NCBI RefSeq assembly: GCF_025515275.1
Contig: NZ_JAOPFU010000015.1
Span: 24,412 to 88,411 of the forward strand
Reading direction: 5' to 3'
Length of the DNA: 64,000 nucleotides
DNA from: Catenovulum sp. 2E275
Lineage (GTDB): Bacteria; Pseudomonadota; Gammaproteobacteria; Enterobacterales; Alteromonadaceae
Positions 52,117 to 63,980 of this stretch are shown in pieces. The notes below the pieces were generated by a model. It was given only the letters and a program-made list of their open reading frames with translations. It searched no databases and was not told where the DNA came from. How positions within the stretch are numbered: position 1 is the stretch's first letter; every line of letters starts with the position of its first letter. The position numbers and the translations under genes were made by a program.

Positions 52117-52815
52117 ATGAAACCAACAACTCATGAATCTAAATTAAATTCAAAAGTAGATAACTCAGAGTCAGATGAGCAGTTTGAATATGCGCTGTTA
52201 CGCTTGCAGGCTGACAATGAATCACAGATAAAACCGGATAAAAATTTAACTGAGAATATAATTCGTTCTGTCAATTATAAAGTGGAGCAAAACAATAAAA
52301 AATCAGTGAACTGGGGAAGTTGGTTAGCGCTGAGTTGTGCTCTGTTTATTGCGGTTATTTCGGTGAAAATGTTGCAGCCAGAGATAAAACCAAACAATTC
52401 TTATATTGAATTAAGCCAATTACAAGTGATTCCGCAACAGAGCAAACCAGAGTTTATTATTAAGCTGGAACAGGATATTGCAAAAAATCGGGCGCAGGTA
52501 ATTGCGCTTAACCAAAATTTAAAAGAAGAGTTAGCGCGGTTAGATCAAACTTATTTAAATCGTAGTGATAATTTACTTTATAGCCGGATTGCTCAGGTGA
52601 TGCAAAGTAAAAATGAAAACGCGTTGGTGTTTTGTAAAAATAGCCAGTCTTTTATTTATCAGCCTGCTGCACAAAACAGCAGACAAGTTCAAGTTAACTG
52701 GGACAAACTCAGCAGACAAAACCAATTGGTACAAGTTGTATTTGATAAAAATGGCAAAATTGTTGCACTTGTAGCAATCGAGCCAACTGAAAATACCGTA
52801 ACTTGCCCTGTATAG
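52117..52815 (+). CDS. Single-span membrane protein, possible anti-sigma factor
   Basis: A 232-residue protein I do not recognise. A hydrophilic cytoplasmic region of about 65 residues (YALLRLQADNESQIKPDKNLTENIIRSV) precedes one membrane helix (about 67-84). After that comes a coiled-coil segment (KLEQDIAKNRAQVIALNQNL) and a small C-terminal domain with two cysteines (VFCKNSQSF, TVTCPV). Position right after an ECF sigma gene and this topology are typical of anti-sigma factors, but I see no zinc-binding HxxxCxxC motif. Confidence 0.65.
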   Translation: MKPTTHESKLNSKVDNSESDEQFEYALLRLQADNESQIKPDKNLTENIIRSVNYKVEQNNKKSVNWGSWLALSCALFIAVISVKMLQPEIKPNNSYIELSQLQVIPQQSKPEFIIKLEQDIAKNRAQVIALNQNLKEELARLDQTYLNRSDNLLYSRIAQVMQSKNENALVFCKNSQSFIYQPAAQNSRQVQVNWDKLSRQNQLVQVVFDKNGKIVALVAIEPTENTVTCPV

Positions 52816-52863
52816 CTGTTGCTCGCTTTGTTAGTCGATATCAATAATTTAATGATCTTTGTA

Positions 52864-54249
52864 TTAGAAAAATATAGCTGATGGCTGGAATAGCTTTTCT
52901 ACATCACTTACATATTTCTTTTCAACCAAAAACAGAATGACATGATCGTTTGACTCTATCACTGTATTGTTATGGGCGATGATAACTTCGTCTTTACGCA
53001 CGATTGCGCCGATAGTCGTGCCGGGTGGTAATTTTATATCTTTAATTGCGCGGCCAACTACTTTTGAGGTTTCTTTGTCGCCATGTGCTATTGCTTCAAT
53101 AGCTTCGGCTGCGCCACGGCGCAGAGAATATACGTTTACAATATCGCCTTTACGTACATATGTTAACAAGGCTGAGATGGTGGCCTGTTGAGGCGAAATG
53201 GCAATATCTATTTCGCCGCCTTGTACTAAATCAACATAAGCGCTGTGTTGAATCAGTACCATTGTTTTTTGTGCGCCTAAACGTTTGGCGAGCATGGCTG
53301 ACATTATGTTTGCTTCGTCATCATTGGTGACCGCAATAAATACATCAACCTGTTCGATATGTTCTTCGTTTAATAGTTCGGGGTCAGAAGCATCACCACA
53401 AAATACAATGGTATTTTCAAGGTGTTCTGATAAATAAGCGGCACGCTCTGGGTTGCGCTCAATTAATTTTACTTTATGGCTGCTTTCAAGTTGCCTTGCT
53501 AAACCTTCACCTATGTTACCACCACCAGCGATCATAATTCGGCGGTATGAAGCTTCAAGCTTTTGGAGTTCACTCATTACCGCCCGGATATGTTTGGTTG
53601 CGGCAATAAAAAATACTTCGTCGTCGGCTTCTATCACGGTTGTCCCCAAAGGTCGGATAGGTCGCCCCTGACGGTAGATTGCCGCTACTCGGGTTTCTAC
53701 GTTTGGCATGTGATCGCGCAGCGCAGATAACGCATGACCAACCAGCATACCGCCATAATAAGCTTTTACCGCAACTAAACTGGCTTTACCGCCAGCAAAC
53801 CCCATTACTTGTAAAGCCCCCGGATAGTCAATTAAGCGTTTAATATATTTGGTGACCAGTTGCTCCGGTGAAATTATATTATCTACCGGCATATCATGGT
53901 TGTGAAATAATTGCTGGCGATAACGGGTGTATTGATGTGAGCGAATTCGGGCTATTTTATTAGGGGTATGATACAAAGTGTAAGCAACCTGACAGGCGAC
54001 CATATTGGTTTCATCACTGTTGGTTACTGCAACCAATAAATCAGCATCTTCGGCACCGGCGCGGCGTAATACATCTGGGTGGCTCGCATGACCAACAATT
54101 ACCTGAATATCAAACTTATCTTGCAACTCATGAAGCCTAGCTGCGTCGTTATCAACCAGTGTAATATCGTTTTTACTTTTGTGTTCGCCCACTAAGTTTT
54201 CAGCGAGTGTTGCACCAACCTGACCTGCACCTAAGATGATTATTTTCAT
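52864..54249 (-). CDS. trkA: Trk potassium transporter regulatory subunit TrkA
   Basis: A 461-residue peripheral protein with two RCK repeats. Each has a nucleotide-binding Rossmann motif: [13 protein letters not shown] at the N-terminus and [14 protein letters not shown] near the middle (about 240). NAD(H) and ATP binding gates TrkH. The C-terminal halves of both repeats are TrkA_C domains. The gene precedes no other on its strand and follows rsmB, the conserved order def-fmt-rsmB-trkA. Confidence 0.97.
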   Translation of the reverse strand: MKIIILGAGQVGATLAENLVGEHKSKNDITLVDNDAARLHELQDKFDIQVIVGHASHPDVLRRAGAEDADLLVAVTNSDETNMVACQVAYTLYHTPNKIARIRSHQYTRYRQQLFHNHDMPVDNIISPEQLVTKYIKRLIDYPGALQVMGFAGGKASLVAVKAYYGGMLVGHALSALRDHMPNVETRVAAIYRQGRPIRPLGTTVIEADDEVFFIAATKHIRAVMSELQKLEASYRRIMIAGGGNIGEGLARQLESSHKVKLIERNPERAAYLSEHLENTIVFCGDASDPELLNEEHIEQVDVFIAVTNDDEANIMSAMLAKRLGAQKTMVLIQHSAYVDLVQGGEIDIAISPQQATISALLTYVRKGDIVNVYSLRRGAAEAIEAIAHGDKETSKVVGRAIKDIKLPPGTTIGAIVRKDEVIIAHNNTVIESNDHVILFLVEKKYVSDVEKLFQPSAIFF

Positions 54250-54267
54250 AGCTATATCTAATCTTTA

Positions 54268-55566
54268 TTATTTTGGCTGTTTGATTAAACGTGCGTAATA
54301 AAAGCCGTCCATATTTTGGTTGCCCGGTAAAATCTGCCAGCCCGGATCATCACTGGTTTCACTGTCAAATATTGGATCGAGTTTAGCATCCGGCTGCGAT
54401 TTTAAAAATTGTATGATTTGCTGTTTGTTTTCTTCCGGTAAAACAGAGCATGTTGCATACAGCAGTGTGCCGCCCGGTTTAAGCATTGACCACATATTTT
54501 TTAATATTTGTGACTGGAGCTGGCTTAAAGCATTAATGTCTTCATCTTTACGCAAATACAAAATATCTGGGTGGCGACGAATAACTCCGGTTGCAGAGCA
54601 AGGCGCATCTAATAAAATGCGGTCATATAATTGTCCGCTCCACCAGTCTTGCTTGCTGGCATCACCCAGTAAAATATTGCAGCTTAAATTGAGCCTTTGC
54701 ATGGCTTGGCTTACGCGGTTTAATCTGGTTTCTTCTATATCCAGCGCATCACAGTTAGCGGTTTGGGCTATTTCTAAAATATGCGCGGTTTTTCCGCCCG
54801 GTGCGGCGCAGGCATCCAAAATATATTCACCATTTTGCGCACCGAGTAAACGGGCTGCCTGCTGAGCTGCTTTATCTTGTACCGAGCAAGCGCCTTCAAA
54901 AAACTCTGGTAATAAATCAACTGGGGTTGGTTGAGCTAATAAAATGGTTTCTGCTTGTTTGTCTTCACTAAATGCTATATCAGCTGCGCTAAGCATTTTT
55001 TTATAGTCTGCTGCGCTTTGTTTATTTTGATTGATTCGTAACCAAAAGGGCGGTTTTGCTAAATTTTGTTTAACAATTTTTTTCCAGCCTTTAGGATAAG
55101 CGGCTTTTAACCTGCGAATCAGCCAGTCGGGATGTGAACTGCTAACTTGAGCCGGTGCGGCGGCTAATTTTTGTTGAAGGCTATGTTGTTCCCTTTGATA
55201 ACTACGCAAAAGAGCGTTAACTAAACTGGAAAAACCTTCCATCTCCAATTGTTTGCAAGCTTCAACCGTTTCACCTACCGCAGCATGATCGGCGACTCTT
55301 TCTTGTTCTAGTTGATATATGCCGACTGCAATTAAATAACGAACTAAATTAAAATCCGGTTTGATTTTGGTATGGGTTAACTGATTAATAAAGTAGTTGT
55401 ATTGGCTATAATGTCTGAGTACACCATAAACAAAGTCCTGACACTGACCGCGTTGACTCGGGGTTAAACTGTGGCTGTACTGCTCAAAACATTGTCCAAG
55501 AGACTGTTGTTTGTCTAATACGGCATAAATGATTTGGGCGCTAATTGCGCGTGTATTTAAGCTCAA
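54268..55566 (-). CDS. rsmB: 16S rRNA (cytosine-967-C5)-methyltransferase
   Basis: A 432-residue RNA methyltransferase. The N-terminal NusB-like domain (about 1-140) is followed by the catalytic domain with [36 protein letters not shown] and the second catalytic cysteine in [11 protein letters not shown]. The start is TTG at 55566, which shares TTGA with the fmt stop, so translation is coupled. No ATG would keep the NusB-like start. It is followed by trkA after 18 bases. Confidence 0.95.
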   Translation of the reverse strand: MSLNTRAISAQIIYAVLDKQQSLGQCFEQYSHSLTPSQRGQCQDFVYGVLRHYSQYNYFINQLTHTKIKPDFNLVRYLIAVGIYQLEQERVADHAAVGETVEACKQLEMEGFSSLVNALLRSYQREQHSLQQKLAAAPAQVSSSHPDWLIRRLKAAYPKGWKKIVKQNLAKPPFWLRINQNKQSAADYKKMLSAADIAFSEDKQAETILLAQPTPVDLLPEFFEGACSVQDKAAQQAARLLGAQNGEYILDACAAPGGKTAHILEIAQTANCDALDIEETRLNRVSQAMQRLNLSCNILLGDASKQDWWSGQLYDRILLDAPCSATGVIRRHPDILYLRKDEDINALSQLQSQILKNMWSMLKPGGTLLYATCSVLPEENKQQIIQFLKSQPDAKLDPIFDSETSDDPGWQILPGNQNMDGFYYARLIKQPK

Positions 55567-56501
55567 AGTTGAGCTCCTTCAATAAACCAGTCTTGACGGG
55601 CATTTAAAATATCGCTTACAGGCATCGCTTTTTTACCCGGAATTTGTAGTTGGGTAATATTTAATGCTTGCTCTGCGGTTTGTACTAAAATACCATTTTT
55701 ATTGGCGGCTAAAATAGTGCCTGGCTTGGCATTGTTTTGACCCGGCATAACTTGTGCCTGATGTACTTTTATTGCTTTATCATCCAATTCAAAATAAGCA
55801 ACTGGCCAAGGGTTAAACGCTCGAATATTGCGCTCTAGTTGTGCTGCACTATGATTCCAGTCAATTAAAGCTTCTTCTTTGGTTAATTTTTTCGCGTAAT
55901 TAGCTTGGCTGTCATCTTGTTTAACTGCTGTGCTCGTTTTATTGGCAATTTGAGCAAGTGATTCAAGTAACGCTTGTGGGCCGATTTGCGCTAATTTTTC
56001 ATATAAACTGGCGGATGTATCATCGCTTTCAATCTCAACTGCTTTAATTAGCAGCATATCGCCGGTATCTAACCCTTCGTCCATTTGCATGATAGTTATG
56101 CCGGTTTGTTGATCGCCTGCCCAAATTGAGCGCTGAATAGGTGCTGCTCCACGCCATTTAGGTAATAAAGAACCATGCACATTAATACACCCTAATTTTG
56201 GCGTATCTAAAACTGTTTTTGGGAGTAATAAACCGTAAGCAACTACAACCATAATATCTGCATTTAACTCTGCTAACTCTGTTTGAGCTTGCTCTGTTTT
56301 AAAATTTTCGGGCTGAAAAACCGGAATATTATGCTCTAACGCGATTTGTTTTACTGCGGATGCCTGTAATTTTTTGCCACGACCGGCTGGTCTGTCCGGC
56401 TGGCTATATACAGCAATAACATTATGTTCAGATGAGATAAGTGCAGCCAGATGTCTAGCTGCAAAGTCAGGTGTACCTGCAAAAACGATATTCAGTGACA
56501 A
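55563..56501 (-). CDS. fmt: Methionyl-tRNA formyltransferase
   Basis: A 312-residue enzyme formylating initiator Met-tRNA with 10-formyltetrahydrofolate. The N-terminal formyltransferase domain has [13 protein letters not shown], the loop [11 protein letters not shown], catalytic [17 protein letters not shown] and the [11 protein letters not shown] motif; a C-terminal OB-type domain binds tRNA. The start is TTG (56501) with AGGTAA upstream; IVFAGTP lies within the first ten residues, so there is no room for a later start. It follows def after 25 bases. Confidence 0.96.
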   Translation of the reverse strand: MSLNIVFAGTPDFAARHLAALISSEHNVIAVYSQPDRPAGRGKKLQASAVKQIALEHNIPVFQPENFKTEQAQTELAELNADIMVVVAYGLLLPKTVLDTPKLGCINVHGSLLPKWRGAAPIQRSIWAGDQQTGITIMQMDEGLDTGDMLLIKAVEIESDDTSASLYEKLAQIGPQALLESLAQIANKTSTAVKQDDSQANYAKKLTKEEALIDWNHSAAQLERNIRAFNPWPVAYFELDDKAIKVHQAQVMPGQNNAKPGTILAANKNGILVQTAEQALNITQLQIPGKKAMPVSDILNARQDWFIEGAQL

Positions 56502-56526
56502 AAGCTTTACCTATATTTAATGGGAC

Positions 56527-57030
56527 TTAGCGAGCTAGTTTGGCTTCTTTTTCCAATTTTTTACGGATCATTTGGCGTTTTAATGGCGATAAATAATCTA
56601 CAAATAATTTGCCGTTTAAATGATCAAGCTCGTGCTGAATACAAATGGCTAATAACCCGTCTGCATCCATAGTGAATTCTTCACCATTTTTATCCAAAGC
56701 TTTTACTGTTACTTCGTCTGCTCGCTCTACTTTAGCGTAGACGCCCGGAAAAGATAAACAGCCTTCTTCGTGAACTCTTTCACCGCGCTTTTCAACAATT
56801 TCAGGGTTAATAAATACCAAAGGTTCATTTTGTTCTTCACTGCAATCTGCAACAAAAATACGTTCAATTACATCAACCTGAGTAGACGCTAAACCAACAC
56901 CTTGTGATTCGTACATGGTTTCAATCATGTTTTCACAAATTTGTTTAACAGCATCATTTACGTCAGTTACTTCTTTTGCAACTGTGCGGAGTCTTTCATC
57001 CGGATATTTTAAAACTTGATAAATCGCCAT
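56527..57030 (-). CDS. def: Peptide deformylase
   Basis: A 167-residue metalloprotease that removes the N-formyl group from new proteins. All three family motifs are present: GVGLASTQ (G-x-G-x-A-A-x-Q type, with S in place of the second A), EGCLSFPG with the metal cysteine, and QHELDHLNG with the two metal histidines and the catalytic glutamate. It is first in def-fmt-rsmB-trkA and divergent from the LysM gene. Confidence 0.97.
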   Translation of the reverse strand: MAIYQVLKYPDERLRTVAKEVTDVNDAVKQICENMIETMYESQGVGLASTQVDVIERIFVADCSEEQNEPLVFINPEIVEKRGERVHEEGCLSFPGVYAKVERADEVTVKALDKNGEEFTMDADGLLAICIQHELDHLNGKLFVDYLSPLKRQMIRKKLEKEAKLAR

Positions 57031-57142
57031 AATTTTCTATATGTTTCTATACGTTAATAACTTTTAGCTTATGCTTAACTAAAGCACATTTTAACCTTTT
57101 TATTATTGATATGGCTAATAAATCGTATTACAAGGAAGCCAA

Positions 57143-58225
57143 ATGCCTCAGTTAATCCGTATTTTTTGCTTTACTTTAAGCATTATCGGCTTTGCCAGCT
57201 TTGCTGATGTTCTAAAATTAAAAGCAGATGCACCAGCTAATTATGTAGTTAAAAAAGGTGATACCTTGTGGGATATTTCTGCGATTTATTTAAATTCCCC
57301 TTGGAACTGGCCAAAACTTTGGGGAAATAATTTACAAATTAAAGATCCTCACTGGATCTATCCCGGTGATGTTTTATCTCTGGTATTTGATGTCGAAGGT
57401 AATCCTAGATTGGTTGTAAATCAAAATAAAAATAAAAAGCAGGTTAAACTTTCCCCCGAAAAAAGAATTGTTCATAAAAACTTATCTGCTATCGCTACTT
57501 TGCCTCTTAATACGATTAAGCCTTATTTAACTAATCATCGGTTAGTGTCTGTAGGTGAATATAATAATGCCGCTATTTTATTGGGCGGTGATAACAAGAA
57601 TAAAATAAAAATAGAAGGGGATTTGTTATATAGCCAAGGTCAGCTAATTGCCAATGAGTTATATGGTATTTATCGTTTGAGTGCGAACAAGAGTTTACTC
57701 GCAGGGCATGATGAGATCCTTGAGGTCGAATTAACAGGAATGGCTCGGGTAATTCATTCTGAAAACTCAATGAGTCGGCTAAAATTGCTCAATAATTTAA
57801 AAGAAGTTTTGCAAGGCGATATTTTATTACCGCTCTCAGATGATAAAGCGTTACCGGTTTTGTTTCATTTGAGCGCACCCAAACAAAATGTTGACGCCAA
57901 AATTATCGCATCTGCTTCTGAATTTCGCGAATTCAGTAAGCTGGAAGTTGTAGTGATTAATGCTGGTGTAAATCAATTATTAGAAACGGGTAATGTGCTG
58001 GGAATATTTCGGCAAAGCCCAAGTATTGCAGTTAAAAATGGTCAGCCCGTTTATTATGAAGATGCCGGATATTTTACTCAGTTATTTTCTAAAGAGCAGA
58101 CAATGCCGCTTGAAAAAGTCGGTGATTTAGTTGTATTTAAAGTGTATCAAGATGCTAGTTACGCCCTTATTACAGATGCAAATAGACCTCTTAAAATAGG
58201 TGATTTAGTCGCCCAACCAGAATAG
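57143..58225 (+). CDS. LysM domain-containing envelope protein
   Basis: A 360-residue exported protein. The signal peptide ends near FASFA (residue 21). One LysM domain follows (about 34-80, YVVKKGDTLWDISAIYLNSPWNW and WIYPGDVLSL), which binds peptidoglycan. The remaining 270 residues are beta-rich and show no known catalytic motif. A LysM gene of this type occupies the same place before dprA in many gammaproteobacteria (YgaU/ LysM family). It probably has a structural or regulatory role at the cell wall. Confidence 0.85.
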   Translation: MPQLIRIFCFTLSIIGFASFADVLKLKADAPANYVVKKGDTLWDISAIYLNSPWNWPKLWGNNLQIKDPHWIYPGDVLSLVFDVEGNPRLVVNQNKNKKQVKLSPEKRIVHKNLSAIATLPLNTIKPYLTNHRLVSVGEYNNAAILLGGDNKNKIKIEGDLLYSQGQLIANELYGIYRLSANKSLLAGHDEILEVELTGMARVIHSENSMSRLKLLNNLKEVLQGDILLPLSDDKALPVLFHLSAPKQNVDAKIIASASEFREFSKLEVVVINAGVNQLLETGNVLGIFRQSPSIAVKNGQPVYYEDAGYFTQLFSKEQTMPLEKVGDLVVFKVYQDASYALITDANRPLKIGDLVAQPE

Positions 58226-58233
58226 ATAATGAT

Positions 58234-59346
58234 ATGAGCAAAGGACTGCAAAACTTAACAGAACATTGGCTGGCATTTAAACAAGTGAAAGGACTTAGGG
58301 TTTCACAAATTTTACGTTTGCTGGAATTTAGCTCGCTTGAAAAAATTTATCAAAGCGATAAAACAAGTTTAGCTGGATTAGGGTTTAAGCCGGAGCAAAT
58401 TCAGCAAATCCAAAATACCGACTTTGAACAACTTCAGCTTTTATTAGACTGGCAGGCAAGTAACCCGCAGCATCATATTATTCATTATCAAAGTGAATTG
58501 TATCCTGAACTATTAAAGCAGATTAGTTCGCCTCCACTTATTTTATATGCAATTGGTGATATCACCCTGCTAAACCAGCCACAAATTGCTTTAGTAGGCA
58601 GTCGTCATGCTTCTCATTATGGTCAGGACAATGCTTTTCAGTTTGCGAAAGCGCTAGCTCGGCATAATTTGGTGGTAACCAGTGGTTTTGCTGCTGGGAT
58701 TGATGGCCATGCACACCGAGGTGCGCTCGATGGTGACGGGAAAACCATTGCGGTACTCGGAACTGGCCCTGATGTGATTTACCCAAAACGTAATCAAGCT
58801 TTGTATCAGCAAATTTTAGAACAAGGTTTGATGATTTCTGAGTTTATGCCGGGTACTCAGGCTAGAGCACAGCATTTTCCAAGGCGAAACCGGATTATTA
58901 GTGGTTTAAGTTATGGTGTGCTGGTGGTTGAGGCTGCATTGCAAAGTGGCTCGTTAATTACAGCTAAATATGCTCTGGAGCAAAATCGGGAGGTTTTTGC
59001 TATTCCGGGTAGTATTCATGATCCACGCAGTAAAGGGTGTCATCAGTTAATCCAACAAGGCGCAAAACTCGTACAAGTTATAGATGATTTAATTGAGGAG
59101 TTACCTCAGGTCGCTAAAACTATGAATTTCTCACTTTTTTCGCAAAATATTGAAAAAAATACAAAAGAAAACTTCACAAGTCATGAATTGTTGGTTAACT
59201 TAGATTATGAGGTGACTTCGATTGATGAGTTGGTCGAAAGGACACAGCAACCCGTCGATTTGGTTTTATCTCAACTTCTGGATCTTGAATTGCAAGGTCT
59301 TATTGCAGCTACTTCGGGTGGTTACATTCGATTGAGGAGGGAATAG
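58234..59346 (+). CDS. dprA: DNA processing protein DprA (Smf)
   Basis: A 370-residue protein that loads RecA on incoming single-stranded DNA during transformation. The Rossmann-like core has [59 protein letters not shown] and the EVFAIPGSI motif. A C-terminal winged-helix domain (about 310-368) is present. It follows the LysM gene by eight bases and precedes smg by two. Confidence 0.95.
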   Translation: MSKGLQNLTEHWLAFKQVKGLRVSQILRLLEFSSLEKIYQSDKTSLAGLGFKPEQIQQIQNTDFEQLQLLLDWQASNPQHHIIHYQSELYPELLKQISSPPLILYAIGDITLLNQPQIALVGSRHASHYGQDNAFQFAKALARHNLVVTSGFAAGIDGHAHRGALDGDGKTIAVLGTGPDVIYPKRNQALYQQILEQGLMISEFMPGTQARAQHFPRRNRIISGLSYGVLVVEAALQSGSLITAKYALEQNREVFAIPGSIHDPRSKGCHQLIQQGAKLVQVIDDLIEELPQVAKTMNFSLFSQNIEKNTKENFTSHELLVNLDYEVTSIDELVERTQQPVDLVLSQLLDLELQGLIAATSGGYIRLRRE

Positions 59347-59348
59347 AT

Positions 59349-59825
59349 ATGTTTGATATCCTCATGTATTTGTTTGAGAACTATATTCACAGCGAAACTG
59401 AAGTTATGGTTGATCATGACCAGTTAACTGATGAATTGTTGAAAGCTGGCTTTGAGGTCGATGAGATTTATAAAGCACTTAACTGGCTTGAAAAACTCGC
59501 AGACTTACAAAACTCTGACACCATTCCCTATTTAACTAAACCATGCCTTAGCCCTTCAGTGCGTATTTATACTGCCGAAGAGCAAACTCGACTCGATCCA
59601 AAAAGTCAGGGATTTATTATGTTTTTAGAGCAAATTAATGTGCTTGACATTGAAACCCGTGAAATGGTTATCGACAGGGTGATGGCGCTGGAAACACCTG
59701 AATTTTTATTAGATGACCTTAAATGGGTTATTTTAATGGTTCTGTTTAATGTGCCTGGTCATGAAACTGCATATAACCAAATGGAAGAGTTAGTTTTTGA
59801 CGAACCTGATGGTTTATTACATTAA
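59349..59825 (+). CDS. smg: Smg protein (DUF494)
   Basis: A 158-residue acidic helical protein of the Smg family ([16 protein letters not shown] at the start, [16 protein letters not shown] near the end). The function is unknown, though it is nearly always found beside dprA (smf). It lies two bases after dprA and 41 bases before the zinc-ribbon gene, in the conserved dprA-smg-yrdD-tsaC order. Confidence 0.93.
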   Translation: MFDILMYLFENYIHSETEVMVDHDQLTDELLKAGFEVDEIYKALNWLEKLADLQNSDTIPYLTKPCLSPSVRIYTAEEQTRLDPKSQGFIMFLEQINVLDIETREMVIDRVMALETPEFLLDDLKWVILMVLFNVPGHETAYNQMEELVFDEPDGLLH

Positions 59826-59866
59826 GCAAACTTGTGGTGTGATTTTGATGATGTTAGTTTGTAAAT

Positions 59867-60436
59867 ATGTCGGATAAAACACCTGAATTATTTTCTAATA
59901 AAGCTCACGCACTCGATAAAGAGTTTCATACTTGTCCTGAGTGCGGTGGCGAGCTTGTTTTTCGCTCCGGTAAAAAAGGCCCTTTTTTAGGCTGTAGTCA
60001 GTATCCCAGTTGTGATTACATTAAACCTTTGTATCAGGAGCAAGCTGAAACCAATAAAATTATTGAAGGTTCTGAGTGTCCTAAATGCCAGCACGAGCTT
60101 GCGGTTAAACATGGGCGCTATGGTATTTTTATTGGTTGTACAAATTTCCCTGCCTGTGATTTTGTTGATCATACTGATCAGGAACAAACTCAAAATACGA
60201 ATATTCAGTGTCCCAAATGCAATAAAGGCGAGTTAACTCAAAGGCAAAACCGATTTGGTAAACTGTTTTATGCCTGTTCTGCTTATCCTGATTGCAACTA
60301 TGCTTTAAACTTTAAGCCGGTGGCTCATTCTTGTCCTGAATGTGATTGGCCTGTGATGATGGAAAAAACATTGAGAGGGCAAAGTAAGTTGGTTTGCCCG
60401 CAAAAAAAATGTGGCCACAAAATCGATCGAGAATAA
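59867..60436 (+). CDS. yrdD: Topoisomerase-type zinc-ribbon protein, YrdD-like
   Basis: A 189-residue protein made of four successive four-cysteine ribbons resembling the C-terminal zinc domains of topoisomerase I. The pairs are CPEC with CSQYPSC, CPKC with CTNFPAC, CPKC with CSAYPDC, and CPEC with CPQKKC. There is no topoisomerase catalytic domain, so it is the stand-alone YrdD type. It probably binds single-stranded nucleic acid; the role is unknown. tsaC follows after 88 bases. Confidence 0.9.
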   Translation: MSDKTPELFSNKAHALDKEFHTCPECGGELVFRSGKKGPFLGCSQYPSCDYIKPLYQEQAETNKIIEGSECPKCQHELAVKHGRYGIFIGCTNFPACDFVDHTDQEQTQNTNIQCPKCNKGELTQRQNRFGKLFYACSAYPDCNYALNFKPVAHSCPECDWPVMMEKTLRGQSKLVCPQKKCGHKIDRE

Positions 60437-60524
60437 ATTTTAGTTTCAGTAAAGTAACCTGCAAAATCTGTTTGCTTAAGGGTATAATCCCGATACCTTA
60501 GTTATCATTGTATTGTATTGTGTT

Positions 60525-62369
<1,845 letters not shown>

Positions 62370-62446
62370 ATCTGACTTGTTTTTTCGCGTAAATATCTTT
62401 TTAATGCCAAACAAAGTTATTTCTCAATTTAAAGATTAGGATTTTC

Positions 62447-63268
62447 ATGGATCAATACAAAGTATATGGTAACCCAATTAAACAAAGTAAATCACCTTTG
62501 ATTCATGCCGAGTTTGCCAGACAAACTGAGCAAGCTATAGAGTATACCGCACAATTTTCTGAACTTGATGAGTTTGAACAGGACATTGCTAACTTTATAA
62601 AAGCCGGTGGCAAAGGTTGTAATGTAACCGTGCCTTTTAAAGAAAGAGCATTTAAATTGGCAGATAAAGTGACTAATAGAGCACAACTAGCTCAGGCTGC
62701 TAATACATTAAAATTTTTAGCTGACGGTACAATCGAAGCGGATACGACAGATGGCGCTGGTTTAGTAAATGATTTATTGGCAAATCAAATTCCATTAACG
62801 GGCAAATCCATTTTATTAATTGGTGCCGGTGGCGCTGCAAGTGGTGTTATTGAACCTTTATTGGAGCAAGCGCCTGCTCAATTGGTGGTTGCAAACCGAA
62901 CATTAAATAAAGCTCAACAACTTGCAGATCGGTTTTTGGATAAAGGTAATATCAGTGCGCTTGGGTTTGATGAGTTAAACCAACGTTATGATTTGGTCAT
63001 TAATTCAACATCGGCAAGTTTATCGAATGAGTTGCCAGATATACCGGCTACAGTATTTACAAAAAGTGGTTTTGCTTATGACATGGTTTATGGTGATAAA
63101 CCAACCGTATTTGTTGAATGGGCTCGTCAAAATGATGTAAAGCTAGCATTAGATGGTTTAGGTATGCTGGTTGGTCAAGCTGCTGAAAGCTTTTGTATCT
63201 GGCGAGGGGTTAAGCCAGAAATTTTATCTGTAGTTGATAAATTACGAAATGGTGAGTTAACAAAGTAA
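62447..63268 (+). CDS. aroE: Shikimate dehydrogenase
   Basis: A 273-residue NADPH-dependent enzyme reducing 3-dehydroshikimate to shikimate. Features are GNPIKQSKSPLIHAEFA, the catalytic NVTVPFKE with lysine, the NADP loop GAGGAASGV with the NRT specificity motif, and GLGMLVGQAAESFCIWRG near the end. It is divergent from the globin gene. Unlike E. coli, yrdB is not between aroE and the carbonic anhydrase gene. Confidence 0.97.
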   Translation: MDQYKVYGNPIKQSKSPLIHAEFARQTEQAIEYTAQFSELDEFEQDIANFIKAGGKGCNVTVPFKERAFKLADKVTNRAQLAQAANTLKFLADGTIEADTTDGAGLVNDLLANQIPLTGKSILLIGAGGAASGVIEPLLEQAPAQLVVANRTLNKAQQLADRFLDKGNISALGFDELNQRYDLVINSTSASLSNELPDIPATVFTKSGFAYDMVYGDKPTVFVEWARQNDVKLALDGLGMLVGQAAESFCIWRGVKPEILSVVDKLRNGELTK

Positions 63269-63300
63269 CATTTGAATGCAAGCGAGTTAAAAGATGATTA

Positions 63301-63828
63301 CTAAAGGTAATCATCTTTTAACTCAACATAGTTGAGCGCTGACTGTTTTAAAAAGTCAATTTCAGCTTGAGTTAACTTTCTGGCTTGTTTAGCAGGGCTG
63401 CCCATATATAAATAACCTGATTCGAGCTTTTTATTGGGAGATACCAAAGAGCCTGCTGCTAACATGACATCGTCTTCTATAATTGCGCCATCTAATACAA
63501 TCGCCCCCATACCAATTAATACACGGTTACCAATATAACAGCCATGCAGCATTGCTTTATGACCAATTGTTACATCGTCACCAATAATTAATGGGTATCC
63601 ATCGGGATTTGAACTGGTTTGACGGGTTACATGCAAAATACTCCCGTCTTGAATATTAGTACGTTGGCCTACTTTTATATAATTAACATCGCCTCTGGCT
63701 GCCACTAAAGGCCAAACACTGGAATCCTGATCAATAACAATATCACCAATTAAAACTGCACTTTCATCTATGTATGCAGTATTGGCAATTGTCGGAGATA
63801 TTTTTTTATATGCTCTATGGGTTTTCAT
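63301..63828 (-). CDS. yrdA: Gamma-class carbonic anhydrase family protein, YrdA-like
   Basis: A 175-residue left-handed beta-helix protein of the gamma carbonic anhydrase/YrdA family. The hexapeptide repeats run through IGDIVIDQDSSVWPL, TNIQDGSILHV and IGDDVTIGHKAMLHGC; the three metal-binding histidines are in LHV, GHK and LHGC. It may hydrate CO2, but many family members show little activity. The ATG at 63828 (MKTHRAYKK) is chosen over an upstream TTG or ATG-like start that adds a hydrophobic leader. It points away from the rRNA promoter and converges with aroE. Confidence 0.9.
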   Translation of the reverse strand: MKTHRAYKKISPTIANTAYIDESAVLIGDIVIDQDSSVWPLVAARGDVNYIKVGQRTNIQDGSILHVTRQTSSNPDGYPLIIGDDVTIGHKAMLHGCYIGNRVLIGMGAIVLDGAIIEDDVMLAAGSLVSPNKKLESGYLYMGSPAKQARKLTQAEIDFLKQSALNYVELKDDYL

Positions 63829-63909
63829 ATGTTTTAAATATGTAGGGAAAAGGTAGTTATAAGTTAGACACAAAGCCAATAAATAAGCAAGTTGTAGCTT
63901 AATTAACCG

Positions 63910-63980
63910 AACGATTAAAAAAAAGAAATAAATTCAAAAAAAGCGTTGACGGGGTTTGTTTTGTCCCTATAATGCGCCCC
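63910..63980 (+). promoter_or_regulatory. rRNA operon P1-type promoter (rRNA genes lie beyond the window)
   Basis: TTGACG (63946-63951) and a consensus TATAAT (63968-63973) have a 16-base spacer. An A-rich run before the -35 fits an UP element, and GCGCCCCC after the -10 is the G+C-rich discriminator typical of ppGpp-controlled rRNA promoters. In E. coli an rrn operon also lies close to the aroE cluster, so a 16S gene downstream is expected. The rRNA itself is not seen. Confidence 0.85.

Noticed and set aside
54320..54865. 181-codon plus-strand frame opposite rsmB
   Set aside because: It lies wholly antisense to a well-conserved gene, has low-complexity Ser/Leu content and no family match.
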